This document shows positions 10,646 through 20,003 of a stretch of DNA of 64,000 nt, piece after piece (position 1 is the stretch's first letter; each line of letters opens with the position of its first letter). Where the stretch lies: the NCBI RefSeq assembly GCF_900155425.1, contig NZ_LT700190.1, forward strand, positions 1 through 64,000. Direction: 5' to 3'. The stretch comes from Parabacteroides massiliensis. Its GTDB lineage: Bacteria > Bacteroidota > Bacteroidia > Bacteroidales > Tannerellaceae. The translations under genes were made by a program, and so were the position numbers. The notes under the pieces are model-generated. The model was given only the letters and a program-made list of their open reading frames with translations. It did not search any database and was not told the DNA's origin.

Positions 10646-12907
10646 TCAGCTCAGAGGGAAACCGATCCGCTCCAATTGTACTATTCGCTCATCTGACATG
10701 TTTCCCTTGCGGTAATCCCGTCTTTGGATGGTACACCAACGTCCCAATGCTCCTTCACGGCAACCTGGCCATCGCCCTTGGCGGTTATGGAACAGGCGCA
10801 ACTGCTCAAAGTTGCCTTGCCAGACTTGTTCCGCTGACCAAACAAATCCTATTTTATCCAACAGAAGCCAGCGATCATGGGATAATTCCCCCAGTTTGTG
10901 CATTTTTCGTTGTGTATGACACCATCCACCCAGATTCCCCTCCGTCGATTTAGGGAAACGCTGATATTTTCCGACAAAAGACTTCAACTCCTCGTAATTC
11001 TTCATCCATTCCCTTTGAAGGTCTTGATTCCAAACAAAGCCGATCTCATCCAAAGCCCGGATGCGCTCTTTGCTCAAGCGTCCATTCTTCCGCCTTTCCC
11101 GTTGGGTATAACACCAAGTTGCAAGCGGGCCGTCTTCACGTTTGGGCCAGCGTCCGCAGGTATCAAAGAAGACTTTCAACGCACGGTATTCTTTCATCCA
11201 TTTGGAGTCGAGCTGGTTCCATTCGAAGCCGATCAATTCTAGCTGACGGCGGCGTTCCTCCTGCAATTTTCCCCGTTTATAGGCAATGCGTTGGGTGTTG
11301 CACCACAAACCGAGTTTCCCTTCCGTAATTGATGGCCAGTCGTTTTCTTCCCGACGGAATTCAATCAGCCTCTCATACATAATCTGCCAGGGCTCCAGTT
11401 CTGCCAATATCTCTTCTATGCGCAGCCGTATGTCTGATAGGAAACCCGTCGTCAAAAAAGAGGTGTTTCCTTCGAATCCTTTGGGTGACGGAAGGAGAGA
11501 TAGACGCTCCAAGTGGGGAGCCATCACATCATAAACCGATTTTCCTGAAAGATTGTTGACAAAATCCAAGACGACCGGCCGTTTTCCAGCCTCGGCATTT
11601 AGACAACGGCCCAATTGCTGCAAGGTAACGATATATGATTCTGTCCGTCTAAGGAATAAGACAGCATCCACACCTTCCACATGCAGTCCTTCTATCAGCA
11701 TGTTGACGGAAAACAATACGTGCAGCCGGTCTGATTCTTCTCGGAAAGCATCCAGTATCCGGCCGTTCTGCCGTTCACCTTGGGCATGATGGATCTCGAA
11801 CGGAGTAATGGCACGTCCCGCTCGCATGAGCCATCCGCATACTTCTGGCACCATCTGCTTCAAATCGGTGAGATCGCGACAGAATACCAGCAGCTTGCGT
11901 ACGCTTGTCGGCAGGAACTTCCGGATGACTTCCGGTGCCCCCAAAGCCTCTTTGAAATCCACACGTGCCAGATCCAGTTTCTTCTGTACCTTTTCTTTTC
12001 GTCCTTTTGAACAACCGCTGCGTTCCAGCTTTCTTTGCAGCCGGTCCAGTTCGTTGTCCAGCCCGTAAACACTCTGTACCAGAACCGGAACCGGTAAGAT
12101 ATTGTAATACCAAGCCTGCGGCAAGGTAAGCTCATAAAACAAATTTCCTTCGAAATAAAGATCCACCGTATCGATCATTCCCTCCGGACGGATTGGCGTT
12201 GCCGACGTTCCCAGGACATAGGCACAGGGATTGTTTTCTATCACTTCCTGCAAGGCACTTCCCCAAATTTCCGCCCCGAAATGATGGAATTCATCAATAA
12301 GAATATGATCTGCCCGTAACAACCCATTGTCCTCCCGGTTACGAATCAGTGACTGGAATGTCCGGTACGTCACTTGCGGAATGGAGAATCCGACGGCTTT
12401 CCGGATCTCATCCAGAATCGTGATGTTCGGAGCAAAGACCAATATATTTTCCTTTGCATGATCTGCGATATAGCGTGCCAGCAAATAGGATTTCCCTGTT
12501 CCGGTAGCCTGCACGACCGTACCGATACGGTGTTGTTTGAATCCCCGCATGATCGCCCTGTAAGCCGCTTCGTTATGCGGATAAAGCTCCACATGTCTTC
12601 CGGACAAGAGGCTTTCAATATAGCTTTCATCCGAAACGGTCAGCCCGTGCAATTCAAAGTCCAATGCCTCCGGCAGGAATCCACCGTGCGCCACGATCCT
12701 GAAATAGAGATTTCGATATCCTTTGTTCAGTGAAGAAAGCTTTTCATAAAACCTTTCAACATCCGAACGGGTCAAAGGCTGCTCGTTCCAAATCTCCTTC
12801 ACGATAGCATGTGCCATTCCCGGCTTGAAGCCTATCCGTAGTCCCTCTTCGGATTCTGTTACCTGGAAGCCTAGACGGAGATAGCAATCTGTTAAAGACG
12901 ATACCAT
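10646..12907 (-). CDS. DEAD/DEAH-type superfamily 2 helicase with four C-terminal helicase-associated repeats
   Basis: 753 residues. Walker A ATGTGKS is at 134-140, the DExx box is IDEFHHF at 204-210 (DEFH rather than DEAH), motif III SATP is at 235-238, and a second RecA-like domain follows with LLQ-type motif LQQLGRCLNA. From about residue 480 there are four tandem units of about 65 residues of the helicase-associated type (W..RL..F......WP....G.LG.WC..QR...K.G.L...R...L..IGF.W). Such proteins are common on Bacteroidales mobile elements; the role is unknown, with DNA handling or defence both possible. It stands alone at the left end of the island. Confidence 0.88.
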   Translation of the reverse strand: MVSSLTDCYLRLGFQVTESEEGLRIGFKPGMAHAIVKEIWNEQPLTRSDVERFYEKLSSLNKGYRNLYFRIVAHGGFLPEALDFELHGLTVSDESYIESLLSGRHVELYPHNEAAYRAIMRGFKQHRIGTVVQATGTGKSYLLARYIADHAKENILVFAPNITILDEIRKAVGFSIPQVTYRTFQSLIRNREDNGLLRADHILIDEFHHFGAEIWGSALQEVIENNPCAYVLGTSATPIRPEGMIDTVDLYFEGNLFYELTLPQAWYYNILPVPVLVQSVYGLDNELDRLQRKLERSGCSKGRKEKVQKKLDLARVDFKEALGAPEVIRKFLPTSVRKLLVFCRDLTDLKQMVPEVCGWLMRAGRAITPFEIHHAQGERQNGRILDAFREESDRLHVLFSVNMLIEGLHVEGVDAVLFLRRTESYIVTLQQLGRCLNAEAGKRPVVLDFVNNLSGKSVYDVMAPHLERLSLLPSPKGFEGNTSFLTTGFLSDIRLRIEEILAELEPWQIMYERLIEFRREENDWPSITEGKLGLWCNTQRIAYKRGKLQEERRRQLELIGFEWNQLDSKWMKEYRALKVFFDTCGRWPKREDGPLATWCYTQRERRKNGRLSKERIRALDEIGFVWNQDLQREWMKNYEELKSFVGKYQRFPKSTEGNLGGWCHTQRKMHKLGELSHDRWLLLDKIGFVWSAEQVWQGNFEQLRLFHNRQGRWPGCREGALGRWCTIQRRDYRKGNMSDERIVQLERIGFPLS

Positions 12908-12932
12908 CCTATTTACTTACAAGTCAAAAAGT

Positions 12933-13241
12933 TCATTTGATTATTGTCCTTTGCTGTTTAAAGAGGGCTATCATATCACCCATTGTCAGTCGACCGGTAA
13001 TATCTTCTGTTATAATCCGGTTCAAAAGCCGAAGATCCGCCTCAATTTGGACACGGAAACGACAGGACTCAGGATAATCATCCCGGATTGTCCTTGCTGT
13101 TTCATCCCAGGAAGAAGCTGACAAGTGAAGACGGGAAGAAAACTCCATACGCCGGTTGTGCCCTTTGTAGATACGGTAATAAATTGTACCACGCTCGGGA
13201 TTTTTCTTATTAGGTTCAAAACGGACAACAACAGTAGGCAT
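12933..13241 (-). pseudogene. Truncated tyrosine recombinase (N-terminal arm-binding domain only)
   Basis: Starting at the ATG at 13241 the 102 residues MPTVVVRFEPNKKNPERGTI and so on match the N-terminal arm-DNA-binding part of Bacteroidales integrases (compare ...TIYYRIYKGHNRRMEFSSRLHL with the start of such proteins). The core-binding and catalytic domains (about 300 residues) are absent; the frame ends at QQRTIIK. Probably left from an earlier recombinase gene at the capsule end. Confidence 0.7.
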
Positions 13242-13292
13242 CCTTGTTACTTTTACAGCTGATTTATATAGAGGAGTTTCCCTTATAATCAA

Positions 13293-13729
13293 AACTTGGG
13301 TAGGGTGATTTTTTCTTAAAAACGCTCACCAATCTGAGTATTTTCCCAGCATTATTTATATCAGCACTGGAAATATGGATAAATTCACTCATACTAGTAT
13401 ATGCTACCCAGAAATAGGAGAAAGTCCAAACAATAAAAGTTCCCAAAAGGAACACCCATACGCAGGAATTTTTTCATTTACCATTCCCCTTTTCTTCACA
13501 CTAAAATCCAGAATCATATTGCAGACGGTTGCGGTCAAAATGCCTCTCATGCCCGTTCTCTTCCGAAGTTAGTGGTGACAACATATAGTAATCCTTGAAT
13601 GTTATACACCCGTTTGAAATTAGAAACCGGACGAATCTGCATCTTCCTCGTTTTCCGCTTATAAAGCAGAATCATCATCACCTTAAAAAATATTAATAGT
13701 CTGATTTTCAGGTTTAATCTCACATCTTT
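13293..13729. other. Stretch without a supported gene between the capsule operon and the integrase fragment
   Basis: Only short open frames on both strands, none with a recognisable product. One of about 43 codons on the - strand (MMILLYKRKTRKMQIRPVSN at its start, about 13574-13705) precedes nothing obvious. The end of the capsule operon lies here, but I see no clean hairpin plus T-run. Confidence 0.35.
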
Positions 13730-14890
13730 TTATATTCTGTACAGCAATGCGTTCACAATACGTCCACAAGCAAGCCCGTCTCCATAAGGGTTCACTGCCT
13801 TGCTCATTTTTTCATAGGCGACTTTATCGTCAATCAAAACAGATACTTCATTTACTATTCTGTTATAATCCGTACCTACCAGTTTTACCGTTCCTGCATC
13901 CAATGCTTCCGGACGTTCCGTTGTGTCGCGCATCACCAATACCGGCTTACCCAGTCCTGGAGCTTCCTCTTGTATGCCACCGCTATCGGTTAATACTATA
14001 GTGGATTTTTCCATTAAATAGACAAAACTCAGATATTCTAAAGGTTCAATGAAGAACATGTTCCCAAAATCGGATAATTCCTCTCCAAATACGTCATGTA
14101 TCGGTTTGCGCACATTTGGATTCAAGTGCATCGGATAAACGAAGTCCACCTCCGGGTATTTTTTTGTCAAGTCTTTGATAGCAGTACACATATGGATGAA
14201 TCCGTCACCGAAGTTTTCACGACGATGTCCCGTAATCAGCACCAGCTTCTTACCACCATTCAAACGGCTCACGTCATATCCGGCTTTTGCCAGTATCCCT
14301 ACCAATTCACAATCCAACGCCTTGTCGCTCTTAATTTTATCCACTACCCAATAAAGCGCATCAATTACCGTATTCCCGGTCACGATGACATTCCGATCGT
14401 CAATACCTTCCCGTATCAGATTGCTACGACTCAGTGGCGTAGGCGAGAAATGGTAGGTCGCCAGTCGTCCGGTCAAAAGTCGATTCATCTCCTCCGGCCA
14501 TGGGCTATAGATGTTATGTGTACGTAATCCTGCCTCTATGTGTGCTACCGGAATCTGTTGGTAGAAGGCCGACAGAGCAGCGGCAGTAGAAGTGGTCGTG
14601 TCACCGTGCACCAGCACTACATCCGGCCTTGCCTCTTTCAGTACATCACGCATACCTGTCAATACACGGGACGTCACGTCATATAAGTCTTGTCCCTGCT
14701 TCATAATGTTCAAGTCATAATCTGGACAAATATCGAATATATCCAATACCTGGTCCAGCATTTCCCGGTGTTGTCCGGTCACACATACTACAGTTTCCAC
14801 CCGTTCTGGCTGTTTCTGGAATTCTTTCACCAGCGGAGCCATCTTGATTGCCTCCGGACGGGTGCCGAAGACCAACATTACTTTCTTCAT
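13730..14890 (-). CDS. wecB: UDP-N-acetylglucosamine 2-epimerase (non-hydrolysing)
   Basis: 386 residues, the usual length. It converts UDP-GlcNAc to UDP-ManNAc in the cytoplasm. Visible family motifs are the start VMLVFGTRPEAIKMAPLV, VCVTGQHREMLDQVL, VLVHGDTTTS, HIEAGLRTH, PWPEEMNR, LITGHRRENFG and the UDP-binding TDSGGIQEEAPGLGKPVLV. It is the last gene of the capsule operon, 17 bases after the preceding glycosyltransferase. With wecC at 29410-30615 it supplies UDP-ManNAcA for the polysaccharide, though the two genes are separated by 14 kb. Confidence 0.96.
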   Translation of the reverse strand: MKKVMLVFGTRPEAIKMAPLVKEFQKQPERVETVVCVTGQHREMLDQVLDIFDICPDYDLNIMKQGQDLYDVTSRVLTGMRDVLKEARPDVVLVHGDTTTSTAAALSAFYQQIPVAHIEAGLRTHNIYSPWPEEMNRLLTGRLATYHFSPTPLSRSNLIREGIDDRNVIVTGNTVIDALYWVVDKIKSDKALDCELVGILAKAGYDVSRLNGGKKLVLITGHRRENFGDGFIHMCTAIKDLTKKYPEVDFVYPMHLNPNVRKPIHDVFGEELSDFGNMFFIEPLEYLSFVYLMEKSTIVLTDSGGIQEEAPGLGKPVLVMRDTTERPEALDAGTVKLVGTDYNRIVNEVSVLIDDKVAYEKMSKAVNPYGDGLACGRIVNALLYRI

Positions 14891-14907
14891 TGAATTATAT
14901 TTTTACA

Positions 14908-16098
14908 TCAGATTGATTTTATAAAATCGTAACAGCGATATATCTGTTTGTTAAAATCGAATTCATTTTTTGCCATATCCAGGCAGTTCTTCGATATTGT
15001 GCTGTATTCTTCGTCAGGAAGGTTAATCAACTCAATAATATTATTGTGTAATTGTTTGAAATCATGTGGCTTTGAAACCATTCCAAAATAATATTTCGAT
15101 ACGATCTCAGCCCCTTCTCCACCTCCACAAAACAGTATAGGTATGCCAATAGGTATGAGATCATATATTTTGGATGGCACTGCTCCTTTGATTGCTACGG
15201 TAAGTGGAACAATTGACGCATCGTATCTTGACAACTCTTCGGCGATTTGTTCTTTCTTTACATATCCATGATAATACACGAAACAACCGGGATGTTTATT
15301 TATATATTCTTTTATCTTTTCTGCCTGATTTCCACCACCATACAAGTGGAACTCAGCGCCAATAGACTGAAACGGAATATTCTCGATAATTGAATATATA
15401 TCTTGTGCCACACCTAATAGTCCGGCATATACAATGCGAAAGGGCGTGTGCTTCCTTTTGGGTTGAGCAGCAACCGCATATTGCTGCAAATTACGGTATA
15501 CAAACTTGTTTTTTGTCGAAGGAAATTGATTCACATGCCGGATTATCTCTTCAGACTGACCGAAAATACCGTCTGCATTGCGATAAATATAACGTTCAAT
15601 CCACGCGAAAATATCATATATCTTCCCACCTTCACGCATTGCTCCAAGCTCAACAGCAGAAAGTGGCCATAAATCGGATATGTTCACAAGAGTCTTGCGC
15701 CCGAATATTTTTTTGAAAAGCGTGATGGCCGAACCAGCCACTGGTAGTGGAGGGCTTTGGATGATCACCCTATCGTAACCCTGGATCTTCTTTATCTTAA
15801 AAGCAAACAACCATAACATGGTCGCAAATGACATCATACTTACCGCTCGCTTAAAAGGATTCTTGGACACGGTTGCATAAGTCCAATATCTATACACGTT
15901 TATGCCATTAATCTTTTCTTTTTTTGACAAACGGCCTCTATAACCCTCGAATATTTGTCCTTGAGGGTAATTCGGCAAACAAGTTAACACATCCACTTCC
16001 GCTCCCTGACTTTTCAGCCCTTCAGCCATATTGGTTATACGGGAAGGAGCAGCCCCAAGCTCGGGAGAATAGTAGAACGACACAATTAAAATCTTCAT
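14908..16098 (-). CDS. Glycosyltransferase family 4 (WbuB/WcaI-like)
   Basis: 396 residues. The N-terminal Rossmann half starts MKILIVSFYYSPELGAAPSR and continues TCLPNYPQGQIFEGYRG, a signature of WbuB-like transferases that often act on amino sugars next to wecB-type genes. The C-terminal half has FRIVYAGLLGVAQDIYSI and a donor-binding region with PSKIYDLIPIGIPILFCG. Cytoplasmic, adding one sugar to the lipid-linked repeat unit. It starts 3 bases after the heparinase-like gene. The exact donor and acceptor are unknown. Confidence 0.9.
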   Translation of the reverse strand: MKILIVSFYYSPELGAAPSRITNMAEGLKSQGAEVDVLTCLPNYPQGQIFEGYRGRLSKKEKINGINVYRYWTYATVSKNPFKRAVSMMSFATMLWLFAFKIKKIQGYDRVIIQSPPLPVAGSAITLFKKIFGRKTLVNISDLWPLSAVELGAMREGGKIYDIFAWIERYIYRNADGIFGQSEEIIRHVNQFPSTKNKFVYRNLQQYAVAAQPKRKHTPFRIVYAGLLGVAQDIYSIIENIPFQSIGAEFHLYGGGNQAEKIKEYINKHPGCFVYYHGYVKKEQIAEELSRYDASIVPLTVAIKGAVPSKIYDLIPIGIPILFCGGGEGAEIVSKYYFGMVSKPHDFKQLHNNIIELINLPDEEYSTISKNCLDMAKNEFDFNKQIYRCYDFIKSI

Positions 16099-16101
16099 AT
16101 T

Positions 16102-17655
16102 TTATGCCTGAAATATTTGATACGTTAAATTTCTGCAAAATACTATTTTTATCGTCTTAGAAGGTTCTAGGCGATTGTATTCTACTGATACAAAATCGTT
16201 TATAATTTCTATGGAATTTGCACCAGATACAGCGATATTAGCCCTGTTGGTTCTTATTTCAGTTGACGATATGGCAAGGACCTCAATATCGGGTGCGAAA
16301 TGAATATAGCTGATACATTCTGTCATATTATTGCCGACAATCTTATCATTTATTGTAAACACATCATCGTTAATAGTGAATTTCCGTTGATGTATACATC
16401 CTTTAAAACCATCGTGCTCTGCCATAATTTCATTTTCGGTATCGGATAGTACTCTTACTTTAGCTCTTTTACCCATACGGAAACCTCCCCACACCTCGCT
16501 AGAATCCTTGTTGCCGACAGTTACGGTGTTATGAGCTGACGTACTTCGTTCGTACTGCCTTCTTGCAGTCTTGTTGTAGGTAGAAATACCTGTATCAACA
16601 ACAAACGGTCTGCAATCAATTCGCAATTCATAATTAAACGTATCGGCATGACTATGCCCCGGCTGATAGGTCGCAGTAATATTACCCACATCCACAACTG
16701 CCTCTAAATGTGTTGAACAAAGCTTCCTATAGCCACATTCTTTCATAGGCAAAGGGGTCCATTCCAACTTCAATCTTTTGGCGTATGCTCTCAATTCGGA
16801 AACTGTCGGTGCTATCCCATATGCCGAATCATTAAGTAAGGGAATCGTATCGTCTTTCCACACGATGCTCTCCAAATGCCCCAACATCCTTACCACATAC
16901 AGTTTCAAAAGCTCACACATTTTCTCATGACCTCTATTAATCGAGGCATTATAGCAATCCAATAACCTATCGAGCAAAATGCAGTGATACATCGGTGATT
17001 GCTCGTAATGTGAGCCATCAGGCAAAATCTGTTCATCAAGCTCTTTATACAACAGACAGGATGCCTTGTCATACATTTTTTTATCGGAAAAATAAATTGA
17101 AGCGATAAACAAAGCGTAAGCATCTTCTAAAAGATGGTTGCCAAGCAGTTGGTATTCCAGTTTCCGTTCGAGCAATTTACATTGCGCATAAAGGGAATCG
17201 TTCCACCGTTGCAACCGATTGCTCTCCACTTTTTTATGATGCCTGCCGATAAACTTGATCCAGTTGATGCTTCGCAGTGCGATAGGATAAGGATCAAGAC
17301 CGATCCTGTTTGTTGGCAAATCAGTTATAAACCGTTCAACCCATTCTGAACCTTGTTCAAAAGTCATGTCAGGTTGCAACAACCAATCCATATAATTCAG
17401 ATTGTATGCCCAAAGCATCCCATGACTAACATCATTCCATGACTTAAAATCCCCTATAAGATTTAGGAATGTAAATGTCTTGGGTACATTGTAACAATAC
17501 CACTTTGCGATAACTGAGACCATCCGCAATGAAGATTGCCGGGGAACATTATATTCCATCAACTTATGAGAAAATAGTCTATAATATAATTGATAATAGA
17601 TTTGTTTTAACCGAAGATGTTTAATTGTATTGACAATAAGAATATTATTAGCCAT
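16102..17655 (-). CDS. Heparinase II/III-family protein
   Basis: 517 residues. The N-terminal alpha/alpha toroid region includes FKSWNDVSHGMLWAYNLNYM and LLGNHLLEDAYALFIASIYF, then ILPDGSHYEQSPMYHCILLD, all typical of heparinase II/III-like proteins in polysaccharide clusters. The C-terminal beta-sandwich includes the metal/catalytic stretch YQPGHSHADTFNYELRIDCR. No signal peptide is seen, as is usual for this subfamily within capsule loci. Its role there is not settled: it may trim or modify a uronic-acid-containing polymer, which fits the ManNAcA predicted from wecB and wecC. Confidence 0.87.
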   Translation of the reverse strand: MANNILIVNTIKHLRLKQIYYQLYYRLFSHKLMEYNVPRQSSLRMVSVIAKWYCYNVPKTFTFLNLIGDFKSWNDVSHGMLWAYNLNYMDWLLQPDMTFEQGSEWVERFITDLPTNRIGLDPYPIALRSINWIKFIGRHHKKVESNRLQRWNDSLYAQCKLLERKLEYQLLGNHLLEDAYALFIASIYFSDKKMYDKASCLLYKELDEQILPDGSHYEQSPMYHCILLDRLLDCYNASINRGHEKMCELLKLYVVRMLGHLESIVWKDDTIPLLNDSAYGIAPTVSELRAYAKRLKLEWTPLPMKECGYRKLCSTHLEAVVDVGNITATYQPGHSHADTFNYELRIDCRPFVVDTGISTYNKTARRQYERSTSAHNTVTVGNKDSSEVWGGFRMGKRAKVRVLSDTENEIMAEHDGFKGCIHQRKFTINDDVFTINDKIVGNNMTECISYIHFAPDIEVLAISSTEIRTNRANIAVSGANSIEIINDFVSVEYNRLEPSKTIKIVFCRNLTYQIFQA

Positions 17656-17660
17656 TTGAT

Positions 17661-18716
17661 TTAGTGCATTATAATTTCAAGTATGCGTTTATTCGTCTTA
17701 TCAGATTCAAACTCTTCTTCAAATTTCTTCAAGGCATTCTCTGAATATTGAGAATAGTTTGTTGCGTTAATCGATAAGATAGCTTGTTTTATCGCATCTA
17801 CATCACCGGGAATTACTAAACGACCATTGTAACCGTCTTCTACGATTTCAGGTATTCCACCTGCATAGGTTGATACGCAAGGAATGCCTACAGACATAGC
17901 TTCGATGATAATGCCCGGGTAGCCCTCGCGATAAGAAGGTAATAGCAGTAAATCATATTCTACTAAAGTTTTTAAAACCTGTTCGGAAGAGACAACACCA
18001 TGGTATGTTATTCCGCTTTCGTTGAAGTTGATATTGCGATATTTATCCTCTTTTATCTCACCATATATATCAAGGGTATAATTCGAAGGTAACAGTTTGG
18101 ATACCGCTATAAGATCTTCTATCCCTTTTTCTTTGTTGATATGCGACATGAAAACACATCTGCCATGAAAGTCTGAGGGGTTCTTTCGTATTGTTGAAGC
18201 TTTACGCACATTAGGGAACCAATGTATATTGTCACTCTTTCCTATTAACTGTTGTAGGTGCGTAATACCCTGTTGGGTTTCAAAGAATATCAAGTCTGTT
18301 TGTCTGATAGCATCAAGTGCCCGTTGTAATTGGGTTTGACCAATTTTCTTTATGTAGAACTCAAATGAACCTCCGAATTTACGTAGTACGACTTTTTTGT
18401 GTGCCAAACGAGCTATTTTGCTCAATAATGGGAAATAATAAATTGTACCATGATCAGAAAAATTGAACATTACAATATCACACCCAAACAGTCTCCACAA
18501 AAATGCCGGGAAAAAGTATGAATAATTGCGCCACATACTACGCTGGCGAGTGCGAAGATTTGAATACCGGTTGTTTTGTACAAACCTATATTCATATTCA
18601 GACTGAGAGGCAAGATAGTCAAGATAGTTTTTCATCAACACCGTCGCACCTCCATAATTCAATAAGTTGCTCTCATCGGGAATTGAGCCTACAACGAGTA
18701 ATTTTTTCCGTTTCAT
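17661..18716 (-). CDS. Glycosyltransferase family 4
   Basis: 351 residues. N-terminus KLLVVGSIPDESNLLNYGGA, C-terminal GT4 donor-site motif PSYREGYPGIIIEAMSVGIP with the E..G..G..EAM pattern, then STYAGGIPEIVEDGYNGRLV. Cytoplasmic sugar transferase of the repeat unit; sugar unknown. Begins 30 bases after the pyruvyl transferase as now framed. Confidence 0.92.
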   Translation of the reverse strand: MKRKKLLVVGSIPDESNLLNYGGATVLMKNYLDYLASQSEYEYRFVQNNRYSNLRTRQRSMWRNYSYFFPAFLWRLFGCDIVMFNFSDHGTIYYFPLLSKIARLAHKKVVLRKFGGSFEFYIKKIGQTQLQRALDAIRQTDLIFFETQQGITHLQQLIGKSDNIHWFPNVRKASTIRKNPSDFHGRCVFMSHINKEKGIEDLIAVSKLLPSNYTLDIYGEIKEDKYRNINFNESGITYHGVVSSEQVLKTLVEYDLLLLPSYREGYPGIIIEAMSVGIPCVSTYAGGIPEIVEDGYNGRLVIPGDVDAIKQAILSINATNYSQYSENALKKFEEEFESDKTNKRILEIIMH

Positions 18717-18746
18717 TACGCTTTAAATTTAGATTACATAATGAAA

Positions 18747-20003
18747 CTAAGCGGCTGATCGCCCGTTTATGTATGAAATTTTACCCCCCCCTCCGTATGG
18801 TATCTGAACTATTTCAGAAATTTTACTTTTCAACATATGTTCTTCCTTTTTTACTATTTCAAGTATTGTATTCGTATGGATTTGCTTGTTTTGAATTAAC
18901 GTTTGTACATTTTGCTCTATATCCTCAGCTGTGGGTCTGTCTTCCCAGAATTTATACGGCATATTAAAACAGCTCATCATTCCCGGGTTTTTAAGTCCCC
19001 ATTGCTTGTAAAACAAGCCCAAGCAAGGTGTCCCGACCGATAGCGCAAGGATAATGGAATGTAAACGCATACCTAAGAGTAAATCCACATTTCTGTATAC
19101 CTCTATCAGTTCAAGCACATTATGGGATTTTATCAACTTTACTCCATGCTTTATTGCAAACGCTTGTGACGTTTCATAATCTTTCTCTGTCTGTACAACT
19201 ACTATTACATTATGCGTTACACCCAGTTTATCTACTACTTTACCGAGTTCGTCAAGACAATATGCTATCTCACTATCAGGAAGATGAGTAATATCACCCA
19301 CCGTATGAAAACGTAATGTTATAGCAATATTCGGTTTATCACAATTAATAGAGAGTATAGACTTTGCTTTTTGCTTGTTGATAAAAAACGCCAAGTCGAT
19401 AGTCTGAAAGAAATTGCCAGCTGGCATAAAGTGTTCGAGATTCTTATATGAAAGTTTCTCTCTAAACATCACAACCTGCGCCTTACGTAGTATGGGAAAT
19501 AATAATAATTTACCTATCTTATTGAGAGTAGATGCTGATTGCGGAAATATGATTACTTTTTTACCATTCTTCTGTGCGACTTGTAATGGATACATCAATG
19601 CCAATAAGCGAGTAAAATCAATAATAGAATTACACCTGAACAAATTTCCACCATTAAAAATAATCATGTCGCTATCAAGTAATTGTCGGCGAAACCCTCT
19701 TTTACGTATTATTCCCATTATGGTAAAAAGACCTTCCGTATAGTTTTTCAGTGTTTTTATCATGCTATCGGTTCTGTCAAGCGTAAAAGGAGATTCAAAA
19801 ACCTCTATGTGATTGCTATAACGCTGGTTAAGAGTTTCTAAAGCTTGGTGATAATCCAAATTACTTCGGGAGTATCGAGAAAAAAGTTTTACTTTTATTC
19901 CAAACGAGAGTAGCACGTCTATCGCTCCAAGTGTTATAGCAAAATCACCGGCATTACGTGCTGAATAACCATATACAAGACTAACAGTTTTAACAGGATT
20001 CAT
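18747..20003 (-). CDS. Polysaccharide pyruvyl transferase-family protein with a poly-G tail
   Basis: About 418 residues from the ATG at 20003 (20012 is also possible; both overlap the previous gene's end). Family features: YSARNAGDFAITLGAIDVLL, DMIIFNGGNLFR, VIIFPQSASTLNKIG and LLLGMRLHSIILALSVGTPC. Members add pyruvate ketals to sugars or act in related transfers. Eight G residues (18784-18791) fall in the last codons: the present count gives a tail ending INGRSAA. One G more gives an immediate TAA, one fewer a tail of about five other residues. The conserved domain ends before the tract, so the effect may be on the tail or on coupling to the next gene. Confidence 0.88.
   Translation of the reverse strand: MNPVKTVSLVYGYSARNAGDFAITLGAIDVLLSFGIKVKLFSRYSRSNLDYHQALETLNQRYSNHIEVFESPFTLDRTDSMIKTLKNYTEGLFTIMGIIRKRGFRRQLLDSDMIIFNGGNLFRCNSIIDFTRLLALMYPLQVAQKNGKKVIIFPQSASTLNKIGKLLLFPILRKAQVVMFREKLSYKNLEHFMPAGNFFQTIDLAFFINKQKAKSILSINCDKPNIAITLRFHTVGDITHLPDSEIAYCLDELGKVVDKLGVTHNVIVVVQTEKDYETSQAFAIKHGVKLIKSHNVLELIEVYRNVDLLLGMRLHSIILALSVGTPCLGLFYKQWGLKNPGMMSCFNMPYKFWEDRPTAEDIEQNVQTLIQNKQIHTNTILEIVKKEEHMLKSKISEIVQIPYGGGGKISYINGRSAA
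18784..18791 (-). repeat. Poly-G tract (8 G on the coding strand) near the end of the pyruvyl transferase
   Basis: Coding strand reads GGA, eight G, then TAAAA. In the present frame the tract codes for Gly residues and translation passes the TAA; with nine or six G the TAA becomes an in-frame stop. Confidence 0.75.
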
